64,000 nt of DNA from Gammaproteobacteria bacterium (GTDB lineage Bacteria > Pseudomonadota > Gammaproteobacteria > Steroidobacterales > Steroidobacteraceae). The notes beneath the pieces were generated by a model that was not told where the DNA came from, searched no databases, and saw only the letters and a program-made list of their open reading frames with translations. The translations under genes were made by a program, and so were the position numbers. This document shows, in pieces, positions 1-8,772 of this stretch. How positions within the stretch are numbered: the stretch's first letter is position 1; each line of letters begins with the position of its first letter. The stretch is from NCBI GenBank assembly GCA_025355645.1, contig JANXZG010000027.1, forward strand, positions 36,957 to 100,956, given 5' to 3'.

Positions 1-1070
1 GAGTACCAGACTCCAGGGGAGACCTGGCCGAAAGATACCCCTGGCCGGTGGGTGACGGAGAAGGCGTGGCCGTCTACCCAGATCAAGTCGCAGACTTACT
101 ACCTGAATGCGAGTGGCCTCGCCCTGACGCAGCAGGCCGATGAGATGCGCGCAGTTCGATCTCTAGAAACGCTTGGCCTGACAAAGCCGGACTGGTTTCC
201 GGATATCTTTAGCATTGATCTGGCTGCTGATCAGACACCCGACGATAAACGGTCGCTGACATTCGATTCGGTTCCTTTAACGGATGCGATCGAGATCCTA
301 GGGCGACCGATGGTGAAAATCCTGGTCTCATCGGACAAGCCCGTCGCAAAATTGTCTGTTCGCCTCAATAAGGTAACGCCCGACGGCAAGTCGTGGTCGG
401 TCAGCTACGGCATCCTGAACCTCACGCATCGCACAAGTGATTCGAATCCGACCGCACTCGAGCCGCATCGGCGTTACGAGGTCGACGTGCAATGTTTTTT
501 CACCGCGCATCGATTCAAGAAGGGAAGCATGATCCGCTTGGCCGTCAGCGAATCGCTATGGCCGATGGTGTGGCCATCTCCGGAGCCCGTGACCCTGCGA
601 ATCACCACAGGAGCATCCCTCCTGCTGCTGCCGGTCCGACCGATTGAGGCGATCCCCTATGCCATGCCCGTACGCGTCGTCACCGGTCGTGTCGAGCAAG
701 AAGCGGCAAGCGCAAAACTGCCTGCGGATAGCTTTACGGTGACCCAGGTCGGTCCCGACGGGAAGGACGCGTGGAACTGCGCAAAGCCATCCATAGCCCG
801 CCGCTGACGCTCAACACGGGCTCCACAATCACCGTCGGCGCGGATTGGCATCGCTCAATCAAGGAGGGCGATCCGAACAGTTCGGTCTGGAAAATAGCAT
901 GGTCGGCGCGGATCAATCGCGGCAGTTGGGATAGCATGGTCAGCAGTATCATAGAGATGACCTCCACTGTGACCGACTTTCACGTCAAGGAATCGGTCCA
1001 TGCCGACGAGGGAGATAAGGTGGTCCTGGATCGACAGTGGCAGAACACGATCAAGCGGGACCTGATGTAG
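1..1070 (+). pseudogene. CocE/NonD family hydrolase, C-terminal part, frameshifted and cut by window edge
   Basis: The reading frame is open from base 1, so the catalytic alpha/beta-hydrolase part lies outside the window. What remains is the jelly-roll C-terminal domain of the X-Pro dipeptidyl-peptidase (PepX_C) type found in cocaine-esterase-like hydrolases. It is closely similar along its whole length to the C-terminus of the gene at 4412-6523; both carry DQTPDDKRSL, SWSVSYGILNLTH and FTAHRFKKG. Near 769-771 the frame changes: one base is missing between GPDGKDA and VELRKAIHSPP, and the second frame then runs to IKRDLM, the same ending as the paralogue. Either the gene is broken or one base was lost in sequencing. 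The family assignment is firm; whether it is functional is unknown. Confidence 0.85.
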
Positions 1071-1121
1071 CTTGACGCGATTGTCGTGTCGTTACAGGGA
1101 CCGGCGGCAACAAGGCTTCGC

Positions 1122-3312
1122 ATGCGAAAAATCAAAAGGGGGGACATAGTTCTTGTGGCGATGGCGGTCTCGTCGATGCTGATGCAGGGATCGGCGAACA
1201 GCCAGGCACGGGACGCCACCCCGGATCGCGGCCTGTCATCAGCTGCCGGCGCGCCCCAAAACTGGTCGGCGGGTGGCCGAGATGTCGGCGGCACCTACTA
1301 TTCGCCCTTGAAGCTGATCAATCCAGGGAATATCGGCCAGTTGGGATTTGCCTGGCAGCAGGTACTCGATGGAAAGCGCGGTCAGGAGGCGACGCCGATC
1401 GTCATTGACGGGGTCATATATACCTCCGGTAGCTGGGGTTATATGTACGCGTTGAACGCGGTCACCGGTGATTTGCTATGGCGCTACGATCCGAAGCCGG
1501 CTTACCAGGCCGCGCGAAATCCGTGTTGCGACCTGGTGAATCGAGGCGTTGCGGTGTGGCGAGGCCGCGTCTACGGGGCATCAGTTGATGGCCGGCTGCA
1601 CGCGGTCGATGCGGCAACGGGTCGCAAAATATGGGAAGCGGACACGATTGCCAATCACTCGCTGCCCTATTCCATCACAGGCGCGCCACAGATCGCCGGC
1701 GATGTCGTTGTGATCGGAAACAGCGGTTCGGACATGGGGCAGGGCGGGGTGCGAGGCTATGTGTCTGCCTACGACCTGCGCAGCGGAGCGTTCAAGTGGC
1801 GTTTTTATATCGTACCGCCGAACGTCGGCGCCGCTTATGAAAATCCTGAGCTTGCGCTTGCCGATAGCACCTGGGATCACCATCGGCCGCCTCAATATAA
1901 AGGAGGCGGGACGGCCTGGGATGGATTCGCCTACGATCCCGGTCTGAAATTGGTCTACTTCGGCACCGCGAATGCCGCGCCATATGACTCGCGGCTGCTT
2001 GGGCCAACGCACAACGACGCCCTCTACACCGCCTCAATCATTGCGCTGCACAGCGATACCGGCCGGATGGCGTGGTATTACCAAACGACGCCGGATGACC
2101 ACTGGGACTACGATGCCACGCAAAAGATGATCCTGACGGATCTGACCACTGACGGCGCGCACCGCGCGGTCCTGATGCAAGCATCAAAAAACGGCTTCTT
2201 TTACGTCCTTGACCGCGCGACCGGGCAACTGCTGTCGGCCAACAATTACACCTACGTCAACTGGGCCAAGGGCGTGGACCTAAAAACCGGGCGCCCGTCG
2301 ACTACTTTGGACTCCGACTGGTCCGGGTCGCCCAAAGTGATTTATCCCAGCTGGGCGGGCGGGCATACGTGGAATCCGATGTCGTACAGTCCGGCGACGG
2401 GCCTTGTGTATATCCCGGTGCTTGAGGCTGGCAGCGTCTGGGTCGACATGCTGCATAACGGCGGCAGCGTAAAATATGCTAATGGTGTATTTACCGCGAA
2501 TACTATTATTGTCGATGACAGCTACGTCGCTGAAGACCTGAAGCCGCTGTTTGGAGTGCTTCCGCCGCTGCAGTCGGTTCGCTCCGCGCATCCGGGCGCG
2601 GACGTGCGCGAGGCGCTGCGCGCCTGGGACCCGATCAAGCAGCAAATCCAATGGGAGCAAGTAACCTCGGCGGGCGTGCGCGGGTACGACGGCGGCGTGA
2701 TGAGCACCGCCTCGAACCTGGTGTTCCAGGGCCGCGGAAATGGCGACCTCGTCGTGTATGGCGGCGGATACCGGCGCAATCTTGAAAGTCGTGCCGACCG
2801 GAAGCCACATCATGGCCGCTCCGATGACCTATGCCGTCAATAACCAGCAATATGTGGCTGTCCAGGTCGGATATGGGGGCTCGGGCATCGGCATTCCCTT
2901 CCCTCGCGACAGTGCAGCAGTGAAATATCAAAACGTTAATCGAATAATTGCATTTAAGTTAGGCGGGACGCAGGTCCCGATGCCTCCGAACCGAGCTAAT
3001 GAAGCATTTCCCGAGCCGCCGCCAAGAATTGCTCCGGAAGCTACGGTACGAACAGGCGAGATATTGTTTTTCCAGGAGTGCGCGCGCTGCCACGCTTTCG
3101 GCCCTGCAGCGATCTCTGACTTGCGCAAGCTGCCGAGTGGCATCCATGCCATCTTCAAGGACATCGTATTAAAAGGAGTGCTGGCCCCGGCGGGGATGGA
3201 GCGTTTCGATGACCTGCTGTCGGATGCTGATGTAGACGCGATCCATGCCTACCTCATTGACGAGAGCTGGACAGCTTACGATGCGCAACATGACCCTGCG
3301 ACCGCGCAGTAG
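1122..3312 (+). pseudogene. PQQ-dependent alcohol dehydrogenase with C-terminal cytochrome c domain, frameshifted
   Basis: This is a periplasmic quinohaemoprotein alcohol dehydrogenase (type II ADH family) that oxidises alcohols with PQQ and passes electrons to a haem. I start it at ATG 1122 (MRKIKRG, AAGG 7 bases upstream), which gives a clear Sec signal peptide; the track start at 1086 adds an unsupported leader. Visible features are the vicinal cysteine pair in NPCCDLVNRG, the PDDHWDYDATQKM segment that carries the catalytic aspartate in this family, propeller blade repeats, and one haem site, CARCH, near the C-terminus. At about 2760 one extra G shifts the frame (VVYG to AADTGAILKVV), so the propeller end and cytochrome domain lie in the ORF listed at 2740-3312. 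The joined protein would be about 730 residues, normal for the family. It may be a true pseudogene or a base-call error. Confidence 0.88.
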
Positions 3313-3383
3313 CGGGCAGCCTTACCGCGGATCCCGCAGGCCTGAGATTTTTGGATTCGGCAATTTCTGGCTGCGCAGGCCCG

Positions 3384-4244
3384 TTAATTGCCCGACGCTG
3401 CGGGTTCGTACGTTGACCGCCCCTTAGGCCAGACGATAGGAAACCAGTCTTCGCGCAGTCTTTGTCCCGGTACCATAGCGTGACCGGTGAACGGCGGCGA
3501 GGTGCGTCCCGGTCGTTCCGCATAGCGAACATCGTCGCCCAGCCAGCGCAGTGAGAGCACGCGTCGACGGGTCGAGGCGTCATTGCCGCGTGCGCCATGA
3601 ACGGTCCTGAAGTCAAATATCACCGCATCGCCAGGCGCCATCTGCCACTCGAGCACGCGTAGGGCCGGGTCCTGGTCTGGATCTGGAGCGACCACATACC
3701 CATCATCCTCGGCGTAGAAATTGCTGGAGTCCAGCCATTTCGTAGGGCGCACGAGCCGCTGCGACCGATGGGAGCCTGCGATCAATCGCAAGGTCGCTGT
3801 GTTCACCGGGTCAACCGGAATCCAGAAGCTGATCGTCTGCCGCCCATCGAGGAAGTAATAGGGTAGGTCGCTGTGCCACGGCGTAGGCTTTTGCGTTCCC
3901 GGCTCCTTGACGAGTACGTGGTCATGAAAGAACCGGGCAGTCTCTGAGCGCATGAACTGTGCTGCCAGGCGAGCCGCGGGCGATTCGAGCACCGCGCGCG
4001 TGAATTCGGGGATTCGCTGCCAGTTGCAGTAATCATCGAAGAAACCGCCGCTGTGACCCGCCTGAACCAGGTTCGAGGCGAATGGGCCCGGTTCGCGCAT
4101 GTTGCGCTCGATACCAGCGGCAATGACGTCGATCCAGTCGGTGAAAGCCCCGCGCAGGCACGCAGCGCCATCGCGGTGGAATGCTTCGATCGCGTTTAAG
4201 CTCTCCCCAATCTGCGCTGCTGCCATGGAAGGATGCCCTTTCAT
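3384..4244 (-). CDS. Phytanoyl-CoA dioxygenase (PhyH) family protein
   Basis: This is a non-haem Fe(II)/2-oxoglutarate dioxygenase of about 286 residues, probably cytosolic. The facial triad is visible as WHSD (HxD) and the distal histidine in FRTVHGARGND, and the 2-oxoglutarate arginine lies in the following RRRVLSLRW stretch. I chose the start at 4244 (MKGHPSM) because the upstream 57 residues of the track ORF do not look like protein; a second ATG at 4226 with AAAGGG about ten bases upstream is equally possible. It is the last of three co-directional genes after two CocE-type hydrolases, with a 167-base gap. The substrate cannot be read from the sequence; a hydroxylation step on the compound handled by the hydrolases is a guess. 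Confidence 0.85.
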   Translation of the reverse strand: MKGHPSMAAAQIGESLNAIEAFHRDGAACLRGAFTDWIDVIAAGIERNMREPGPFASNLVQAGHSGGFFDDYCNWQRIPEFTRAVLESPAARLAAQFMRSETARFFHDHVLVKEPGTQKPTPWHSDLPYYFLDGRQTISFWIPVDPVNTATLRLIAGSHRSQRLVRPTKWLDSSNFYAEDDGYVVAPDPDQDPALRVLEWQMAPGDAVIFDFRTVHGARGNDASTRRRVLSLRWLGDDVRYAERPGRTSPPFTGHAMVPGQRLREDWFPIVWPKGRSTYEPAASGN

Positions 4245-4411
4245 AGGCAGCACTATATTATAGAATCGATGCGACGAAGATGCTCGGGCTATAATCGCGC
4301 TAGGACAGCCAGTCATATCACAAGAGCCTGGGCCGCTGAACCCTGCAATCGGCAGCGCGCACGTATCTGTGGCAGGCGTCCGGCATACCTGCTGCATCGC
4401 ATTGGGCTCAT

Positions 4412-6523
4412 TCACATCAGGTCGCGCTTGATCGCGTTGTCCCAGGTCCGTTTGTAAACTTCCTTGTGACCTTCAAGCGCCTGGATTGATTCTTTGATAT
4501 TGAATTCTGTGGCACTCGACGTTAGCTCTACGATGGCACGCGTCGTCGTATTCCACGCGCCACGCTTGATGCCGGACATCCATTCCATGCGCCAGACAGA
4601 GCTGTGCGGATCCCCCTCGCGTATAGACCAGCTCCAGTCGCTTTTCTCCGTGACCTCGGTGCCGGTGTCGAGAATCACCGGTGGTTGATGCAGGACCTTG
4701 TGCAACACGACATTTCCATTAGCATCCGGTCCCTCCTTGGTTAGCGTATAGTTCCTGGTAGCCTCGCGATCCGCCGCTACTTGCTTTTCTATGCGCCCCA
4801 TCAACTCGGCGATTGGCAATTTATAGACAGCGGCTTCGACGGGTCTGACCGGCAACGTGAGCCGGGAGGATCCGATTACGACCTCCAGCGTGACAGGCTC
4901 CGGCGACGGCCAGACCAGCGGCCAAAGCGATTCGCTCAGCGCCACGCGAATCCTGTTGCCCTTCTTGAACCGATGCGCCGTGAAATAACATCGGACTTCA
5001 ACCTCGTAGCGCTGCCCGGCAACCAGCGGCTCTGGCGCCTCATGGCTGTCGCGATGCGTCAGGTTCAGGATGCCGTAGCTCACCGACCATGACTTGCCAT
5101 CGGGCGTCACTTCGTTGATGCGGACCGCGAGCTTGGCCACGGGTTTGTCGGACGCTACTAGGATCGTCACGATCGGGCGGCCCAAAATTTCCAGGTGGTC
5201 ATGGAGGGGGGCAGAATCGAAGCTTAGCGATCGTTTGTCGTCAGGCGTCTGGTCCGTGGGCAGGTCAACCTGGAAATTATCCGGAAACCATTCGCGCTTG
5301 GCCGTTCCGAGTGTTTCCTGCGATCGCAGGATCCTGCTGCCTCCGGCCTGCTTGTCCGACGAGAGTCCGGTCGCAGTCATATAAAAAATTTGCGACTGAA
5401 TATCGGCCGAGGGCCATTGGCGCTCGGCGACCCAGCGGCCGGGCGTATCGCGCGGCCACACTTCGGAGGCGGTCTGGTACTCCATGTAGGCCTCCAGCAT
5501 CGGCTCATCCATGATGCCCGTGTTCTCGCCGATCAGCCACTGAGTCCACCAACGGGCCTCTTCCGCTGCCCAGTCCAGTCCCGGCCCAGGATCCGCAATT
5601 TGCGGATAGCGGTGACCCCACGGGCCCATCAATCCCTTACGCGGAACTTGTAGGTTCGCCAGCAGCCGGGGCAAGAAATCCCGGTAGGCGTCGATCTGGC
5701 CGCCGACCGCGTATACGGGGCACTTGATCTGGCTGTAATCGGTTGAAATCGAGCCCTGCTTCCAGAACGCATCAAAGCGCTGGTGCGAGAGCCATTCGGC
5801 CATTATCGGCGGCGAGGCCCGCAGCCTGTCCAGCCACAGGCTACGCCAGCGATCCCCAACGATCTGTGGGTCGGGCGGCCCGACGAGCACGGTCTTGAAC
5901 TGGGCACCCCAGTCCAGCTTGTCGAACGTCAGCGCGCCGCCGACATAGTGCGCATCATCGGTGTAGCGGTTATCGGTTGCGCACTGCGTGATGATCGCTT
6001 TCAGGGCTGGCGGCTGCTTGGCGGCTACCTGCAGCGAATTAAATCCACCCCAGGAAATGCCGCGCATGCCCACGGCACCGCTTGACCAGCGCTGGCACGC
6101 AAGCCAGGCGATGATCTCCAGTGCGTCCGCCTGTTCCTGCGGCAGGTACTCGCCTTTCAGGATTCCATCTGAGTCGCCGGTACCGCGGATATCGACACGC
6201 GCATAGGCAAAGCCATAGGGCACGAACGCGGCCGCCCATTCGGAATCCCGCGTCCGCTCGAGGTCGCGCTTGCGATAAGGCAGGTACTCGAACACGACGG
6301 GCACCGGGACCGCCCATGCGCCCTCCGGCACCCAGATCCGTGCCGCAAGGCGCGCACCGTCCGGCATCGGAATCCATTCATTCTCGATGACCTTGAAGGG
6401 ACGTTTTTTCGGGAGCTTCCACGGCGGGCGGCCGCGCAGGGTGTCGGCCGCCCGTGCCTCGAGCGCTGATGCGAGGATCACGGCGCCTGAGGACATCAAT
6501 AAGTTCCGACGGGATATCGTCAC
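4412..6523 (-). CDS. Tat-exported CocE/NonD family serine hydrolase
   Basis: This predicted esterase or amidase resembles cocaine esterase and alpha-amino-acid ester hydrolases, about 703 residues long. The start is taken at GTG 6523, which places a twin-arginine signal right at the N-terminus (ISRRNLLMSSGA, then a hydrophobic stretch ending in LEARA). The track start at 6694 overlaps the upstream gene and adds an unlikely leader. The catalytic triad is readable: Ser in GISWGGFNS, Asp in VGGQIDAYRD, His in GPWGHRYPQ. A PepX_C jelly-roll domain fills the last 250 residues or so. It follows the hydrolase at 6552-8612 by 28 bases, so the two are probably co-transcribed. It is the closest relative of the broken copy at the left window edge. 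Export through Tat suggests the enzyme folds with care before acting in the periplasm. Confidence 0.88.
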   Translation of the reverse strand: MTISRRNLLMSSGAVILASALEARAADTLRGRPPWKLPKKRPFKVIENEWIPMPDGARLAARIWVPEGAWAVPVPVVFEYLPYRKRDLERTRDSEWAAAFVPYGFAYARVDIRGTGDSDGILKGEYLPQEQADALEIIAWLACQRWSSGAVGMRGISWGGFNSLQVAAKQPPALKAIITQCATDNRYTDDAHYVGGALTFDKLDWGAQFKTVLVGPPDPQIVGDRWRSLWLDRLRASPPIMAEWLSHQRFDAFWKQGSISTDYSQIKCPVYAVGGQIDAYRDFLPRLLANLQVPRKGLMGPWGHRYPQIADPGPGLDWAAEEARWWTQWLIGENTGIMDEPMLEAYMEYQTASEVWPRDTPGRWVAERQWPSADIQSQIFYMTATGLSSDKQAGGSRILRSQETLGTAKREWFPDNFQVDLPTDQTPDDKRSLSFDSAPLHDHLEILGRPIVTILVASDKPVAKLAVRINEVTPDGKSWSVSYGILNLTHRDSHEAPEPLVAGQRYEVEVRCYFTAHRFKKGNRIRVALSESLWPLVWPSPEPVTLEVVIGSSRLTLPVRPVEAAVYKLPIAELMGRIEKQVAADREATRNYTLTKEGPDANGNVVLHKVLHQPPVILDTGTEVTEKSDWSWSIREGDPHSSVWRMEWMSGIKRGAWNTTTRAIVELTSSATEFNIKESIQALEGHKEVYKRTWDNAIKRDLM

Positions 6524-6551
6524 GGGGCAAGCCAGGCCGTGGCGCCGCGTA

Positions 6552-8612
6552 TCACTGATGATCCCGCGAAATCGCCTCGTTCCACGTCTTGGTGCGCACG
6601 ACCGTCCCATCGCGCAGCAAGGTCCTGGTGTACTTATAAAAAAAAGTCTTCGCGTCGCTCGACAGCTCGTGGCGGCCCCGCCAAGTGAGGACATGGCCGT
6701 TCACGGTCTGGTTATACTCAGAGTCACCCTGCACGCTCGCCGCATCCGGGTGCGCATCATCGATCTCGTAAGTCAGGCGTTCCAGATGATCGTATGGGCC
6801 CCACGGAAACGTGGTGGCGCTGGTTCCCGACCACACCACCTTACTGCGTTGGCGGGCCTCGTCGCGCTGCACGTTCCATTCACCGGGCCACGGGGCGTGC
6901 CCTGGACTGATCCCGGGAGGCCGATCCGAAGGCTCCGGGGCGGCAAACGCAATGGAGCGGGCGCCCGGGTCGTTGGCCGGGATACGCGGCAGCACAATGT
7001 GCGATGCCTGCGGACCTCCCGTCACCAGAGACGTTGTCATCGGGTACGGCGATGGCCACATCAATGGCCACAGCGCATTGGACACGGCAACACGTATTCG
7101 GTGACCCTTCGGGAATACCCATGAGGCCAGGTGCAAATCGATCCTCAACGGGTAGACGGTGCCGGGGACCAGGTCCTCCGGCTGCGTCAGGGAATTTCTC
7201 AGTGTGCCGTTGATGCCGGCGCCCGTGACCAGTGTCACGCGTCCATCAGGCGCTACGTCGGATAGCCGCACGAACCAGTTCGCCCGCGTTGCATCCGCGG
7301 AGGCCTGCAGGTCTACCTGCGGGCGGCCGAGAATCGCAACCGCATCGCTCAAAGGCTCAGAATCGTAGGTCAGGCTGAATGCATCGACGGGCCGCTGATC
7401 GGTCAACAGCTCGCCCCACCAGAATCCAGCCTCTACCCCGGCCGACGCCACGTATCGCAGTTCATCGGTCCCGGTCTTTTGCTCATCCGGTGACAGCAGA
7501 TGATCGGGCTGCAGATACAGGGTCATCGGTGTGAGCCCCGTCGGTGGCCACTGTTCGGCGCGCCATTCACCGGGCACATCCTGCGATTGGGATTCGGGCG
7601 CATGCCAGTGCTGCAGGTAGACCGTGAGTCGCGGATCCTGCATCACACCCGTGTTTCGACCTTTGAGCCAGTAGTCGAACCATCTGACGGCCTGGTCACG
7701 CCACTCGACGACCGGGCCGTAGTCACTTTCATCGGGAAAGTTATGATTCCAGGGCCCCACCCAGGCCTTCAGCGGCGCCTTGACCTTGTCGAGCATGCGC
7801 GGAATGCTGTCCCGGTACCCATCCTGCAGGCCGCCAATCAGAAAAGCCGGAACCTGCAGCTGATCGATCGGGTGCAGCGGCGCGCGCCAGAATGCATCGT
7901 CGTGCTGGTGCTTCAGATAATTGAGGGACCAGGGAGGGGAGTCCATGCGCGGTCCGATCGTCGCCTCATCTAACTTGAAATCCGGAGCGCCGACGCGCCC
8001 CTGATCGAGGTCCATGGTCAGTTCGAACTCATCGAAATGGAACACTCCGTCCATCGAGTGCACGTCTTCCGTGAACAGCTCGTCGGTCGCCTCGACCGCC
8101 AGGATCGCCTTCAGGGCAGGCGGCTTTCTCAAGGCCATTTGAATGGAATTGAAGCCGCCCCAGGAAATCCCCAGCATGCCGACCTTGCCAGTGGACCAGG
8201 GTTGCCGCGCAAGCCAGGCGATGATCTCATCGCCGTCCTGCTGCTCCTGCGCCGAGTATTCCCGGTCGGGCGCAACTCCTTCACTCATTCCGAAGCCACG
8301 GATGTCGACGCGCGCGCCAACAAAGCCGCGCTTGGCAAAATACATATGATTGGCGTAGTCCCGCGGGATCGTCCCGTCATCCTTGCGGTACGGCAGATAC
8401 TCAAGCAGCGCCGGGAAACGTTGGCGAGATCCTGCGCCGTCAGGCATGTAGAGCGTTACCGCGAGGTGTACGCCGTCTTTCATCGGGATCGTCGTCTTGA
8501 CGATTCGCACTGTGTAGGCTGGCGCAGAGGGCGGCTCGAAGGCGCCAGCACTCGCCGCGAGGATCGAGAGTGCGGCCGCAATAACAATCCAAGGCGCTAT
8601 ACGGCTAAGCAT
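6552..8612 (-). CDS. Secreted CocE/NonD family serine hydrolase
   Basis: The second complete CocE-type hydrolase is about 686 residues. ATG 8612 is preceded by GGGAG at good spacing and starts a typical Sec signal peptide (MLSRIAPWIVIAAA to ASAGA). The track start at 8888 is rejected because it runs through the promoter region. Triad residues are in GISWGGFNS (Ser), GGLQDGYRD (Asp) and GPWNHNFPDE (His), followed by a PepX_C-type domain with DVAPDGRVTLV and GHRIRVAVSNALWP. It is clearly diverged from the gene immediately downstream, and uses Sec instead of Tat, so the pair may split substrates or layers of the envelope. It is transcribed divergently from the TonB receptor at 8773, which fits a shared uptake-and-hydrolysis role. 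Confidence 0.88.
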   Translation of the reverse strand: MLSRIAPWIVIAAALSILAASAGAFEPPSAPAYTVRIVKTTIPMKDGVHLAVTLYMPDGAGSRQRFPALLEYLPYRKDDGTIPRDYANHMYFAKRGFVGARVDIRGFGMSEGVAPDREYSAQEQQDGDEIIAWLARQPWSTGKVGMLGISWGGFNSIQMALRKPPALKAILAVEATDELFTEDVHSMDGVFHFDEFELTMDLDQGRVGAPDFKLDEATIGPRMDSPPWSLNYLKHQHDDAFWRAPLHPIDQLQVPAFLIGGLQDGYRDSIPRMLDKVKAPLKAWVGPWNHNFPDESDYGPVVEWRDQAVRWFDYWLKGRNTGVMQDPRLTVYLQHWHAPESQSQDVPGEWRAEQWPPTGLTPMTLYLQPDHLLSPDEQKTGTDELRYVASAGVEAGFWWGELLTDQRPVDAFSLTYDSEPLSDAVAILGRPQVDLQASADATRANWFVRLSDVAPDGRVTLVTGAGINGTLRNSLTQPEDLVPGTVYPLRIDLHLASWVFPKGHRIRVAVSNALWPLMWPSPYPMTTSLVTGGPQASHIVLPRIPANDPGARSIAFAAPEPSDRPPGISPGHAPWPGEWNVQRDEARQRSKVVWSGTSATTFPWGPYDHLERLTYEIDDAHPDAASVQGDSEYNQTVNGHVLTWRGRHELSSDAKTFFYKYTRTLLRDGTVVRTKTWNEAISRDHQ

Positions 8613-8772
8613 TTCTCTACTCCCTTTGCGAAGGTCAGTAACAATATCTTCAAACAATAGGCAGCGCAAGGAATCGAAAAGCCGCATAAAGTATTGCAGC
8701 CATCGACTCGCTTGCCCCTGTCGTATCCAGTAGCCTATGATCGGTATTGCTGTCGAAGGGGACAAGATAATC
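8613..8772. promoter_or_regulatory. Divergent intergenic region between CocE hydrolase and TonB receptor
   Basis: These 160 bases separate two divergent genes and must hold the promoters of both transcription units. Ribosome-binding sites are visible at each end (GGGAG on the minus strand before 8612; AAGGGG on the plus strand before 8773). I could not identify a convincing -35/-10 pair or operator palindrome by eye. Confidence 0.4.

Noticed and set aside
2740-3312. Separate cytochrome c gene
   Set aside because: Its first residues continue the propeller of the upstream dehydrogenase in a shifted frame, so it is the C-terminal part of one gene, not an independent cytochrome.
8037-8660. 207-codon plus-strand ORF
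   Set aside because: It is antisense to the CocE-type hydrolase and its signal peptide and has no protein-like pattern.
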